Origin: JAVJRN01 sp040218415 | GTDB taxonomy: Bacteria > Bacteroidota > Bacteroidia > Cytophagales > Cyclobacteriaceae | NCBI GenBank assembly: GCA_040218415.1 | Contig: JAVJRN010000025.1 | Location: 1 to 64,000, forward strand | Reading direction: 5' to 3' | DNA length: 64,000 nt | Notes under the pieces: model-generated | Told to the model about the DNA's origin: nothing | The model's database searches: none | Seen by the model: only the letters and a program-made list of their open reading frames with translations | Program-made: the position numbers and the translations under genes | Part shown: positions 45,411 to 54,553 of the stretch, one piece after another | Layout: the number at the start of each line of letters is the position of its first letter | How positions within the stretch are numbered: the first letter of the stretch is position 1

Positions 45411-46205
45411 ATGGAAAATAGTATTACTGAAGAGTTTGTGAATCGTTTTAGGAGCTACGTTCCTGGAATTTCCCTTGATTGTGTGGTATTTGGTTATAGC
45501 CAAGGCATTCTCAAAGTATTATTACTGAAATACAGAAATGCTGCCGCTTGGGCCTTGCCAGGAGGGTTTCTGCCGGCCGATATGGAGATGGAAGATGCTG
45601 TGAATGACATACTTTATATGCGCACAGGATTGCGGAATATATTTTTATCACAATACCATACTTTTAGTAGCATGCAAAGAGGCTGGGATATCAACCTACA
45701 AAGTAAATTGGCCTTTTTGCAAGCCAAGGCGATGTGGCCGGAAGCTTATCGGCCAGAATTGAAAGCGTGGTTTAATCAACGTTTTATTTCTACCGCCTAC
45801 TTAGCCTTAATTCAAGCGGATAAGGCAAGTCCTGTGCCTGATGATTTGAGTGAACTGTGCCAATGGATGCCTGTGAACGATTTGCCAGGATTGGTGCTCG
45901 ATCATAAAGAAATGATCGAAATGGCACTTCAGCACCTCAAAGTGCAAATCAACTATATGCCTATTGGAAAGTCCTTACTTACGGACAAGTTCACCATGTC
46001 TGACTTGCAATCTTTATATGAGTCCATTTTCCAAAAGCGCTTAGATCGAGCCAATTTTCAGCGCAAAATATTGAAATTGGGGATACTCAAAAGGCATGAG
46101 AAATTGATGACTGGTGCGGCAAACAAAGCACCGTATCTCTACAGTATTGAAGAGGAGGTTTATGACCAGCTGTTAAAGAATGGAATCGGGTTTTCGATGA
46201 CTTAG
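45411..46205 (+). CDS. Nudix-fold transcriptional regulator (NrtR/AraR-type)
   Basis: 264 residues. A Nudix-fold N-terminal domain (about 15-165) keeps the strand LKVLLLKYRNAAAWALPGGF, but the catalytic Nudix box is degenerate (GFLPADMEMEDAVNDILYMRTGL lacks the REUXEE core), so it is a ligand sensor, not a hydrolase. The C-terminal winged-helix domain (about 185-260, with FTMSDLQSLYESIF and FQRKILKLGILKR) binds DNA. Nudix-type repressors (NrtR; AraR in Bacteroides) respond to ADP-ribose or sugars. Divergent placement suggests that it regulates the GH3 gene. Confidence 0.86.
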   Translation: MENSITEEFVNRFRSYVPGISLDCVVFGYSQGILKVLLLKYRNAAAWALPGGFLPADMEMEDAVNDILYMRTGLRNIFLSQYHTFSSMQRGWDINLQSKLAFLQAKAMWPEAYRPELKAWFNQRFISTAYLALIQADKASPVPDDLSELCQWMPVNDLPGLVLDHKEMIEMALQHLKVQINYMPIGKSLLTDKFTMSDLQSLYESIFQKRLDRANFQRKILKLGILKRHEKLMTGAANKAPYLYSIEEEVYDQLLKNGIGFSMT

Positions 46206-46398
46206 TAGCTATTTGTTGTGTTGTTTTGGTCGTTCAAGGTTATGGTGTTTTCATTGATCTGGGGATGTGGCTTTATAGTCAATTTTCAATATGGTGGGCG
46301 AGTAATAATAGCACCTTGATGGAATAATACATCGTTTTTGGATGAAGTAATTATAAATTGACAGATAGAAAAATAATTAATAGTTTTTGAAGCAGATA

Positions 46399-47151
46399 AT
46401 GGAAAGTACATATAGCGTTGGCGATTTAATTTATGATGCAAATATTTACGATGGATTGAACACCAATCTGGCAGATTTGTCATTTTATAAGCAGTGGATG
46501 CCCCAAAAAAAGGAGGCTCGTATACTTGAGCTATGTTGTGGTACAGGCAGGCTTACGCTTCCAATTGCAAAGGAGGGATATCAAATTCATGGAGTGGATA
46601 ATTCCCCTTCTATGCTTCAACAGGCGAAGGAAAAAGCTTCCAAAGAAGGATTAGTTATCGACTTTATCGAAGCAGATATTCGAACTTTAGAGCTGCCGGA
46701 AAAATATGATCTTATTTTTATTCCCTTTAATTCCATCCACCATTTATACAAAAATGAAGATTTGTTTAAGGTGTTTAAAGTTGTTAAAAATCATCTCAAC
46801 GCAGGCGGCCTTTTTCTAATGGATTGTTATAACCCTAATATTCAACTGATTGTGGAAGGTGAGCAAGGGCTAAAGGATATGGCTGAATACACTACCAAAG
46901 ATGGGAGGGAAGTATTGATAAAGCAGGTCATGCGATATGAAAATGAAACTCAGATTAATCGTATTGAATGGCATTACTTCATCGATGGTGCCTTTAATTC
47001 TATCCAAAATTTGGACATGAGGATGTATTTTCCTCAAGAACTAGACGCCTATCTACAATGGAATAGGTTTAATATCTTACATAAGTTTGGAAGCTTTACA
47101 AGTGAAGCCTTCAATGATCATTCGGAAAAACAGATATTCGTTTGTCAATAA
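46399..47151 (+). CDS. Class I SAM-dependent methyltransferase
   Basis: 250 residues from ATG 46399; the frame opens with TTG at 46387, but ATG is preferred. The SAM-binding motif I is ILELCCGTGRLTLP (about 40-53), motif II is GVDNSPSML, and IEADIRTLEL and LIFIPFNSIHHL follow. The C-terminal part is variable, as in small-molecule methyltransferases. The substrate is unknown. Monocistronic, with intergenic stretches on both sides. Confidence 0.85.
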   Translation: MESTYSVGDLIYDANIYDGLNTNLADLSFYKQWMPQKKEARILELCCGTGRLTLPIAKEGYQIHGVDNSPSMLQQAKEKASKEGLVIDFIEADIRTLELPEKYDLIFIPFNSIHHLYKNEDLFKVFKVVKNHLNAGGLFLMDCYNPNIQLIVEGEQGLKDMAEYTTKDGREVLIKQVMRYENETQINRIEWHYFIDGAFNSIQNLDMRMYFPQELDAYLQWNRFNILHKFGSFTSEAFNDHSEKQIFVCQ

Positions 47152-47332
47152 GCGATCTAGCTAGGTTTATTTTTTCGAGTCGGAATCGATAGAGTGGGTC
47201 TCACTTACATGCTATCAAAAAGACTTATCGTAGGGTTTTATGAGCTTCTACTTTCATTACAATAAATCTGCAATTAGAAATCTCGTTTCCACTGGCCTTC
47301 CTCTTTTCCCAAATATTTCCTAGCTTCCAAGT

Positions 47333-50300
47333 ATGGAACTGATGAGCCATCCATGGCGAGAAATATTGATAGGAAGTGCCTCCGTTTTAGGTGCCATTCT
47401 TGGCTTATTGCTTGTGGTCAGTAAGTATCCTGCCAGTAAGTGGCTAGGCCTTTTGTGTTTGATCTTTGTGAGCATTGGGCTTTTGGCAGCTGCCCAAAAA
47501 GCTATTGTGCTTTATGGCGTGATCGTCCCTTTTTCCGTTTGCCTTTTTTTATATGCCCAGGCCTTTTTCCAACAAAAAAGAAGAATTGCACCGTGGCACG
47601 TACTACCCATTGCGCTGATAATAATTTTCGTATTTGTTCCTAGTATTCCTGCAATGACTGTTCGGATAGTCTCTCTGGCAGTGAGCATCGGGTATACCTA
47701 CATGACTATTCGCTTGGTGCTAGCGGAGGGGAGAACACGCGGGATTCAATGGTGGATCAATCCAGGATCGAGGCTGGTTTGGTTCCGAAATTTCATCTTA
47801 GGAAATCTTGTTTTTGTATGCTTTTGTTTGACTTATCCCGAGTTACCTTTTGGTTTTTTGAGTGGTCTTTTGTTCCTCCTATTGGTGTATATAACCTATC
47901 AGATTTTTAATGAATCTGCGTTTTTCTCGCCTATTCCTGTGGCCAATAAGTATCAAAAATCGACGCTTAATCCTGCCATTAAGTCTGCGATTTTATCAAA
48001 ACTGGATCATGTTTTTGATGGAGATCAGTTCCATCTGCGTGATGATGCTTCGCTGAGTAGCTTAGCTCACGAGTTGGGAGCAACCACCCATCACTTGTCT
48101 CAGGTACTCAATGAATCGAAGCAAATCAGCTTTCAGGATTTGTTGGCTCAGTACAGAATTCGAGACGCGAAGAAACTGCTGAAAGATAAGGCGCATCAGC
48201 AAACGAAAATAGAGTCTATTGCCGCCATGGTTGGTTACAATTCGAAATCAGCCTTCAATACTGCCTTTAAGAAGCGTACAGGGCATACTCCTTCAGAATT
48301 TCGGGCGAAAAAAGAAGTACTGACTTATCGGGAAGAACGTCTGCCCCATAAGGAAAGCTCCCATTCTACATCAAATGCCTTTAGTTTGAATCATTCTTTT
48401 TCTTCGATAACGAAAACTGACATGATTCAAAATTTCTTCAAATCCTTTCTGAGAAACATCCGTCGCAACAAGCTTTTTACAGCCATTAATCTTTTTGGCT
48501 TGACCCTGGCTTTTGTCTGTAGCATGTTTATTTATCTCTTTATTGCTAATGAGTCTTCCTACGACCAACATCTTCTGGATTACGATCAGCTTTATCGAAT
48601 TGCATGGATGAGTGAAAATCCACAAACGCGCACGCCACATCCAATGGCGCAGGCCATGGTTCAGGATTGGCCGGAAGTAGAACAAGCGGTGAGTATTTCT
48701 CCATGGTTTGATGGCGGTTTGAATCGTGAAAAAATACTTGTTGAAAATTTTGAGGAGAACATTCAGTTTGAGGAGGATGATTTCTTTTTTGCTGATTCTA
48801 CCTTTTTTGAAATGTTCGGTATCGAAGTACTGGAAGGAGATGCTCAGGCATTGGCTCAGCCTTTCACCTTGGTGATTACGGATGAGATAGCTCGAAAATA
48901 CTTTGGAGAAGAAAGTGCTGTGGGCAAGGAGTTGAGGATTAGCGATATGCCGATGATGGTTTCTACGGTGGTTAAGGCATTGCCAGAAAACACCCATTTT
49001 CATTTTGATGCTTTGCTTTCATACATGACTTTGAAAACGATCAACCCGGAAGACAACTGGCTTACATGGGATGATTTTGGACACTTTAATTATGTAAAGT
49101 TGAAAGAAGGGGTTGACCCAAAAGTGCTTGAAGGTAAACTTACCAAATGGGCCATCGATTATCGTGAGTGGAGTGAGGAAGACAAAGAAGTTTTGCAAAG
49201 TGGAGCCGTCTATTTTGACCTGCAACCGATTGCCGATATCCATTTGAAATCAAGTTTGAGATGGGAATTGGAACGTAATGGCAACATATTATACATCTAT
49301 ATTCTTACAGGGACTTTGATTTTTCTCTTACTGATTGCAGCCATTAATTATATCAACCTAACCACTGCCAAGTCGCTCGAGCGAGCAAAAGAAATAGGTG
49401 TGCGCAAAACACTTGGTGCAGTATCGAGGGGCTTGTCGGTTCAATTTTATATGGAGTCTATCATTTTTTGTCTCCTTGCGGGTTTACTGGCTTTTATACT
49501 CGCCATTCCGAGCTTGGAAGTGTTCAATGTGTTGGTTGGGAAGTCGTTGGAGATAGGGTCTTTGTTCAATGTTGATTTTGTGGGGAAAGCAATATTGGTG
49601 ATACTAATGATTGGCGTAATTGCTGGTGCCTATCCGGCCATGGTGATGTCTTCATTCAAGCCTGCCGAAGTATTGAAGGGGAAGTTGACGACTTCTTCAA
49701 AAGGGATCGCTGTGCGCAGCGTGTTGGTCACGTTGCAGTTTACCATCTCGGCCATTTTGATTGCGGGTAGTTTGATCATCGTCCGTCAGGTCAACTATAT
49801 GAAAAATAAGGAATTGGGCTTTGATCAAGAGGCTGTACTACACATGCCCATTCCTGTGAGCGTTGAGGTAGGCGGTGTTGATTTGAATAAAATGACCTTG
49901 ACACAAAAAAGGTTACAAAAATTGCGAGGAGTAATCGCCGTTTCCGCTTCCTCCAATGTTCCAGGTACCGACTATAACCAACATCCGATATACGCCTTGA
50001 AAAACCCAGAAAACCGAGTCGATGCTTCTGAAATGATGCAGGACTTTGGGTTAAAAGAAGTGCTAAATTATGAGATTATCGCTGGACGTGATTTTGACAA
50101 AAGCTTTACCACAGATTCTTCAGCTACCAATTTTATTTTAAATGAATCTGCCGTTAAGGCTTTAAATCTTAAAAATCCTGTCAATGAACAAGTCGTCTGG
50201 GTTGACAATGACAAAGAGGTAAAAGGTACCATTATTGGGGTAGTAAAAGACTTTCATTATCGGTCTTTGCATGAGGGAATTCAGCCTTTGATTATCCAAC

Positions 50301-50851
50301 TTCAGCCTGATTATTTGGGATATTTTATGGTGAAGTTGGAAGGAGCAGCATTTGCCTCTACATTGGCAGAAATTGAGGAGATATATGCTGCTATTTATCC
50401 CAACAATCCGTTTTCTTATCAATTTCTGGAAAATGAGCTTGCCGAGTTGTATAGTCAGGAGCAAAAAACGCTATCTGTATTTGCGGTATTTGCGGGTATT
50501 GCGCTGATTCTTGCTTGCTTAGGTTTATTAGGCATGGCTTTTACTATGCTCAACCAGCGGGTAAAAGAAATTGGCTTACGCAAAATCATGGGCGCAAGTC
50601 CTGTCCAAATAGCCATGCTGGTGTTGGGTCAGTTTGCCAAGTTAGTTTTGATTGCGGCATTGATCGGCTTGCCCATTAGCTATATTTTAATGCAGAGTTG
50701 GTTGATGGAATTTTCTTATCAGGCGCCCTTGAGTGTGTTTCCGTTTCTACTTTCAGCCTTGATCTTGCTAGTCATTGCGGTGTTAAGTGTAAGTTCGGCA
50801 GTTGCCAAAATGGCTTTTTCACAACCTATCGATTCACTGAGGTATGAGTAG
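47333..50851 (+). CDS. Fusion: 7TM AraC-type transcription regulator - MacB/FtsX-type ABC permease
   Basis: 1172 residues in one frame. Residues 1-200 hold about seven membrane helices and residues 235-325 are an AraC double helix-turn-helix (LSSLAHELGATTHHLSQVL and IAAMVGYNSKSAFNTAFKKRTG). From Met364 the sequence is a complete permease: helix at about 380-400, MacB periplasmic domain (405-640), FtsX core 1 (about 650-780, ERAKEIGVRKTLGA) and FtsX core 2 (about 1045-1165, RVKEIGLRKIMGA). No stop separates the halves. There is no ABC ATPase gene next to it. The permease could act as sensor for the regulator; this is inference. Internal starting at Met364 could also make the permease alone. 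Confidence 0.88.
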   Translation: MELMSHPWREILIGSASVLGAILGLLLVVSKYPASKWLGLLCLIFVSIGLLAAAQKAIVLYGVIVPFSVCLFLYAQAFFQQKRRIAPWHVLPIALIIIFVFVPSIPAMTVRIVSLAVSIGYTYMTIRLVLAEGRTRGIQWWINPGSRLVWFRNFILGNLVFVCFCLTYPELPFGFLSGLLFLLLVYITYQIFNESAFFSPIPVANKYQKSTLNPAIKSAILSKLDHVFDGDQFHLRDDASLSSLAHELGATTHHLSQVLNESKQISFQDLLAQYRIRDAKKLLKDKAHQQTKIESIAAMVGYNSKSAFNTAFKKRTGHTPSEFRAKKEVLTYREERLPHKESSHSTSNAFSLNHSFSSITKTDMIQNFFKSFLRNIRRNKLFTAINLFGLTLAFVCSMFIYLFIANESSYDQHLLDYDQLYRIAWMSENPQTRTPHPMAQAMVQDWPEVEQAVSISPWFDGGLNREKILVENFEENIQFEEDDFFFADSTFFEMFGIEVLEGDAQALAQPFTLVITDEIARKYFGEESAVGKELRISDMPMMVSTVVKALPENTHFHFDALLSYMTLKTINPEDNWLTWDDFGHFNYVKLKEGVDPKVLEGKLTKWAIDYREWSEEDKEVLQSGAVYFDLQPIADIHLKSSLRWELERNGNILYIYILTGTLIFLLLIAAINYINLTTAKSLERAKEIGVRKTLGAVSRGLSVQFYMESIIFCLLAGLLAFILAIPSLEVFNVLVGKSLEIGSLFNVDFVGKAILVILMIGVIAGAYPAMVMSSFKPAEVLKGKLTTSSKGIAVRSVLVTLQFTISAILIAGSLIIVRQVNYMKNKELGFDQEAVLHMPIPVSVEVGGVDLNKMTLTQKRLQKLRGVIAVSASSNVPGTDYNQHPIYALKNPENRVDASEMMQDFGLKEVLNYEIIAGRDFDKSFTTDSSATNFILNESAVKALNLKNPVNEQVVWVDNDKEVKGTIIGVVKDFHYRSLHEGIQPLIIQLQPDYLGYFMVKLEGAAFASTLAEIEEIYAAIYPNNPFSYQFLENELAELYSQEQKTLSVFAVFAGIALILACLGLLGMAFTMLNQRVKEIGLRKIMGASPVQIAMLVLGQFAKLVLIAALIGLPISYILMQSWLMEFSYQAPLSVFPFLLSALILLVIAVLSVSSAVAKMAFSQPIDSLRYE

Positions 50852-51041
50852 CAAAGGAAAGTGCCTATTATGGTCTGTTTGTAAAAAAATTTCAAACTGA
50901 GTCGTTGATCATAGCACCTACATAATTTAGATGCTATCAATCATCCAGGTTTCCTGAAACTATTATTCGTTATACCTTTTGGGATCGACTAAATCAAGAA
51001 TGGATATATTGCCTTCATAGTTGAATTAAAAAATTGTTCTT

Positions 51042-51803
51042 ATGAAAATCTTCTTGACGATTCTTGTTTTTTGCTCTACCATAAGCATCACGCGTGCACA
51101 GCAATTCAAAGCACTTGTATTTTCTAAAACTGCCGGTTGGCATCATGAGGCCATCAATGAAGGAGTAGACGCCCTCAGAGCGATGGCCAAGCGTCATGAT
51201 TTTGGTCTTGACTGGGAAGAGAATGCTGGGCGGGTTTTTACCGATGATTACTTGAAAAAGTATGATGTGATTATTTTTCTGATGACCACCGAAGATATTT
51301 TGAATGATGCCCAGCAAGAGGTTTTTAAACGATTTATTCAGTCAGGAAAGGGTTTTGTGGGTATCCATAGCGCATCGGATACAGAGTATGACTGGCCGTG
51401 GTATAATGAATTGGTTGGGATGATGTTTCACATTCATCCGCATAATCAGACGGCTTTGATCAAGGTAGAAGACCGCAACTTTCCAGGAATGCAACTTATG
51501 CCCGATACCCGCTGGTGGACGGATGAATGGTATGAGTTTGGCGAGCTGAAATCACAGAACCTCAATTATTTAATGAGTGTAGATGAATCTACTTATGATA
51601 CCAAGGCGCAGTGGGGCGAAAAAAAGTCAAAAGGCATGGGTTTTCATCCCATCTCTTGGTATCAAGAGTTTGATGGTGGAAGATCTTTTTACACTGCAAT
51701 GGGTCATATTCCAGGAACCTACTCTGATGCAATCTTCTTAGAGCACATTTATGGCGGCATTTTTTGGAGCGCAACAGGGAAAGGTGTTTTGCAAAAAGAT
51801 TAA
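51042..51803 (+). CDS. Secreted ThuA domain protein
   Basis: 253 residues with a signal peptide (1-19, ends TRAQ). The ThuA-like glutamine-amidotransferase-fold domain follows (KALVFSKTAGWHHEAI, FVGIHSASDTEYDWPWY, VEDRNFPGM, GRSFYTAMGH). ThuA domains are associated with disaccharide use and related sugar metabolism; the catalytic role is poorly defined. Periplasmic location is expected. It stands alone, and a weak hairpin follows the stop. Confidence 0.85.
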   Translation: MKIFLTILVFCSTISITRAQQFKALVFSKTAGWHHEAINEGVDALRAMAKRHDFGLDWEENAGRVFTDDYLKKYDVIIFLMTTEDILNDAQQEVFKRFIQSGKGFVGIHSASDTEYDWPWYNELVGMMFHIHPHNQTALIKVEDRNFPGMQLMPDTRWWTDEWYEFGELKSQNLNYLMSVDESTYDTKAQWGEKKSKGMGFHPISWYQEFDGGRSFYTAMGHIPGTYSDAIFLEHIYGGIFWSATGKGVLQKD

Positions 51804-51834
51804 CCCTTATGCTTCGCTGACGACCTTCAAAATC

Positions 51835-51865
51835 CTTGTTAAAAAAAATTGGCAACAAGCTTTTT
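51835..51865 (+). terminator. Weak hairpin with T run after the ThuA gene
   Basis: CTTGTT and AACAAG form a 6-bp stem around a 13-base A-rich loop, followed by C and five T. This is marginal as a terminator. Confidence 0.3.
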
Positions 51866-51893
51866 GTTTAGTGCCATGTTAGAAATCAATCGG

Positions 51894-53438
51894 TTATTCC
51901 AGCCATACTTTGTGCCATCTACCGTTGGTTTTGTCATCAAAAATTACCTGAGGTGCCAAATGAGAACTGATCAATTGTTTTTTCAAAATCTCCTCGTCCC
52001 ATCCGAGTTTGTACAAATCGTTGAGGACTGATTCTGGGATTAATTCTTCGATATTCAAGGCAGCATCTGGTGGGAAAGTCAGATCCATAATTTCCTTTTT
52101 ACCTTCGAAAATAATTACTTTCAATCGCTTAGAAATAGCATTGACTTTCGGTACCGGTGTGTATTCGGGCATTGGCGGCAGCTCGAAATCCCGAGCCTGT
52201 TGCATGACTTCTTCACCGACCGACTTTTTTAGTAGTCCCCAGCAGGGAAGCTGCACGTCTAAGTCTACCAGTTGGATCATGACCCCTTGAAATGATCTCA
52301 TGATTAAATAAAGATCAGCCGATCCAGAAGAGCGAAACCACCATTTTCTTTCACCAAGGATGACTTCAAAAGCTTTGGTTACATCCCAAGCCTCAATATC
52401 GAAAGCGCTATTGGTAAGAAATGGCTTGAAAAGTAGCGGGCAAAGCACAGGCAGTTCATGTTCTATGTAAGCCAACTTTGATAGGTTAAAACCCATGGCT
52501 GCAAAGCATCGCATGTAGTCAATAGGCGTTTCTTCTCTTGTGGCCAAGATGAGTTTGAGTAGTGACATCCGCTCCGAATAGGAGATTTTGTCAGCACTGC
52601 CATAGTCGAGCAAGGTCACGGTTGGTGCTTGTCCTTCTTTTTTGTTAAAGAAGAAATTGCCCAAATGAGGATCCGTATGCACTTCCCCAAATACGAACAA
52701 ACTTTTCATCAAAGTCATCATCAAAGTACGGGCAACAAGCATGCGGTCTTTCACGTCCCAAGTGGTCACCTCGTCGAAAAATACGCCTTCTTCCCAAGAC
52801 TGCACCAATACCACGGAGCTACTCATATCCTGATGAACTTTCGGGATCACCAGTCCGTCAACATGAAGGGATTCATGAAACCTTGATTGTCGAGCCGCTT
52901 CTGATAGATAGTCCAGTTCTTCTTTAAGATCTTCGTTGAGTACTTTTTTGTAGGAATTCAGGTCGATTTGCCATTTTTTGGCTGGCCCCATCATTGGGAT
53001 AAGTCCTGCGATTTTGAGTTCTGCGCTTATCGTTTTTTCCATTTCTGGATATTGGATCTTAATCGCTACGTCTTCGCCTGTACTTTTTAGTTTCGCCCGG
53101 TGAACTTGACCAAGTGAGGCGGCATGGGCTTTTTCATCAATCCACTCAAAATCTTCCACGCACGGATGCGCTGGAAATTTGGAAAACTGGCTTTTCATCG
53201 ATGATAATTTCCGCTGAGGGATGCCTTTGAGCAACTGTGTAAAGGCTGGGTCTTTCTTATAATTGGCGACTACCTGCCCCACCTTCATGGCTAGCCCGCC
53301 ATTTCTGGCAAGCTGTTCTGATATTTTCTGACGTACGATCTGCTTGTCTTGCTCAGTTTTTGACTTGCGCAAGCGAATCATGGCACGTAGGAGGCTCACG
53401 ATGTAGGTAAACTGTTTGAAGTTGCGTAAAACTGACAT
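51894..53438 (-). CDS. ABC1/UbiB/AarF-family atypical kinase
   Basis: 514 residues. The ABC1 family markers are the KxGQ motif in LAMKVGQVV (about 50-58), the A-rich ATP loop ASLGQVHRA, the ion-pair Lys in VAIKIQYPEM, and the catalytic and metal residues in EVHTDPHLGNFFFN and LLDYGSAD. The family acts on lipids or quinone biosynthesis (UbiB/COQ8); the substrate here is unknown. The C-terminal 100 residues lack an obvious membrane helix. It overlaps the previous gene by one base (TAATG), so the two are coupled. Confidence 0.9.
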   Translation of the reverse strand: MSVLRNFKQFTYIVSLLRAMIRLRKSKTEQDKQIVRQKISEQLARNGGLAMKVGQVVANYKKDPAFTQLLKGIPQRKLSSMKSQFSKFPAHPCVEDFEWIDEKAHAASLGQVHRAKLKSTGEDVAIKIQYPEMEKTISAELKIAGLIPMMGPAKKWQIDLNSYKKVLNEDLKEELDYLSEAARQSRFHESLHVDGLVIPKVHQDMSSSVVLVQSWEEGVFFDEVTTWDVKDRMLVARTLMMTLMKSLFVFGEVHTDPHLGNFFFNKKEGQAPTVTLLDYGSADKISYSERMSLLKLILATREETPIDYMRCFAAMGFNLSKLAYIEHELPVLCPLLFKPFLTNSAFDIEAWDVTKAFEVILGERKWWFRSSGSADLYLIMRSFQGVMIQLVDLDVQLPCWGLLKKSVGEEVMQQARDFELPPMPEYTPVPKVNAISKRLKVIIFEGKKEIMDLTFPPDAALNIEELIPESVLNDLYKLGWDEEILKKQLISSHLAPQVIFDDKTNGRWHKVWLE

Positions 53439-54079
53439 TACATGTTTTTAATTTGTTCGTCGATAAAATCTTGACTTATCCCATTGTCAATGAGCAATTT
53501 TTGTAAATCGTCCTGCTTAAAATAAGGAGTCGTATACAAGAAAGCTGCGACCATATCGTCTTTGGTTACGTGTAGGTTTCCCTCGATGAGGGCGAATGCT
53601 TCGGCTTGCTCCACCATCTTTTTTCTCGCCGGGTTGCGAAAATGAATAGTTACATGGGTAAGCAGTGATTTGGCCATTTCCTCGGCTTCTGCTTCCCAAT
53701 CAAATGTTTTGTTAAGCTCAGGATGTATGCCCAAGTCATCTTCAGTCAATACCTGATGAAGATTAATGTGTAGACCATACGGCCCTTCGAATTGTTGCTC
53801 CTTACGAAACATGTCCGATTCCATGATTTCAGTTATCGGATTTAAACCCATGGCCATGAGTTTTTCAGAACCAGCAGCTATGTCGGTGGACTCTAAGTCA
53901 AGGTTGAAGGAAGGTTTGATTTTGTCATTTTGCATGAACCGGATACTCAAAAGACCATTGTTTACCGTAACACTCGAGCTGTCATGGTAGATCATGGTAA
54001 ATTCAAAGTGATCACACAGGAAATTCGAAACACCTCTTATATCATCATGGCTATGGTTGATAGCAGATACAAACTCCAT
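53438..54079 (-). CDS. VOC-like N-terminus fused to a PCP_red-like C-terminal domain
   Basis: 213 residues, soluble. Residues 1-125 look like a VOC/glyoxalase-type module (INHSHDDIRGVSNFLCDHFEF ... FEGPYGLHINLHQV). Residues 130-190 match the light-independent protochlorophyllide-reductase 57-kDa C-terminal helical pattern (PCP_red): LLTHVTIHFRNPARKKMVEQAEAFA. The PCP_red match is by pattern and is not certain. The stop overlaps the kinase start (TAATG). Coupling to an ABC1 kinase suggests one pathway, but I cannot name it. Confidence 0.55.
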   Translation of the reverse strand: MEFVSAINHSHDDIRGVSNFLCDHFEFTMIYHDSSSVTVNNGLLSIRFMQNDKIKPSFNLDLESTDIAAGSEKLMAMGLNPITEIMESDMFRKEQQFEGPYGLHINLHQVLTEDDLGIHPELNKTFDWEAEAEEMAKSLLTHVTIHFRNPARKKMVEQAEAFALIEGNLHVTKDDMVAAFLYTTPYFKQDDLQKLLIDNGISQDFIDEQIKNM

Positions 54080-54553
54080 TTTTAAAAAAAATTAGCTGTT
54101 GAAAGCCAGATTAATTGTCTGACCGATTACAATGTTACTAGTAATTTTTCAAGGTAAGCGACTATGATTGCGTGAGAAAAATCATTTTCGATAAAAAGCG
54201 TATTTTCATCTATTGACACTTCATTTGGGAGATGTTTTGTACAGCCGCATGAGGAGACTTTTTTGCGTGGGCATAAAATTATTAAGAAATTTTTGGATGA
54301 GTATTTTTTAAGAAACCCGTGACTGACCTAAGGCAAATTGTATTCAAAATTTTTCATTTTCTGGCTATTGCTTATCCCAAGAAAATAAGCCACAGTTCTT
54401 TTAGGCCAAAATAAATTTTCATTTCATCAAAGAAACGAAGCGTCTAAAACTGATTTCCTCGGGTTGAGATATATGTTGGTTGAAAACTGTCCACTTGCAA
54501 ACAAATTCATCTGATAAACAAAACGGATCCGTATTATCTTCGTACTACCAACC
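54080..54553. other. Divergent intergenic region of about 470 bases
   Basis: AT-rich, between two divergently transcribed genes. No supported gene or strong hairpin is seen. Promoters for both sides presumably lie here, but I cannot place them. Confidence 0.5.

Noticed and set aside
48300..48440. Possibility that the AraC-permease fusion is an assembly error
   Set aside because: The frame is continuous, with no stop or out-of-frame overlap at the junction, and the linker is Ser-rich as expected for a real linker. Still listed as something to verify by reads.
48371..49003. 210-codon minus-strand frame inside the AraC-permease fusion
   Set aside because: It is antisense to strongly supported permease coding sequence, with no recognisable domain.
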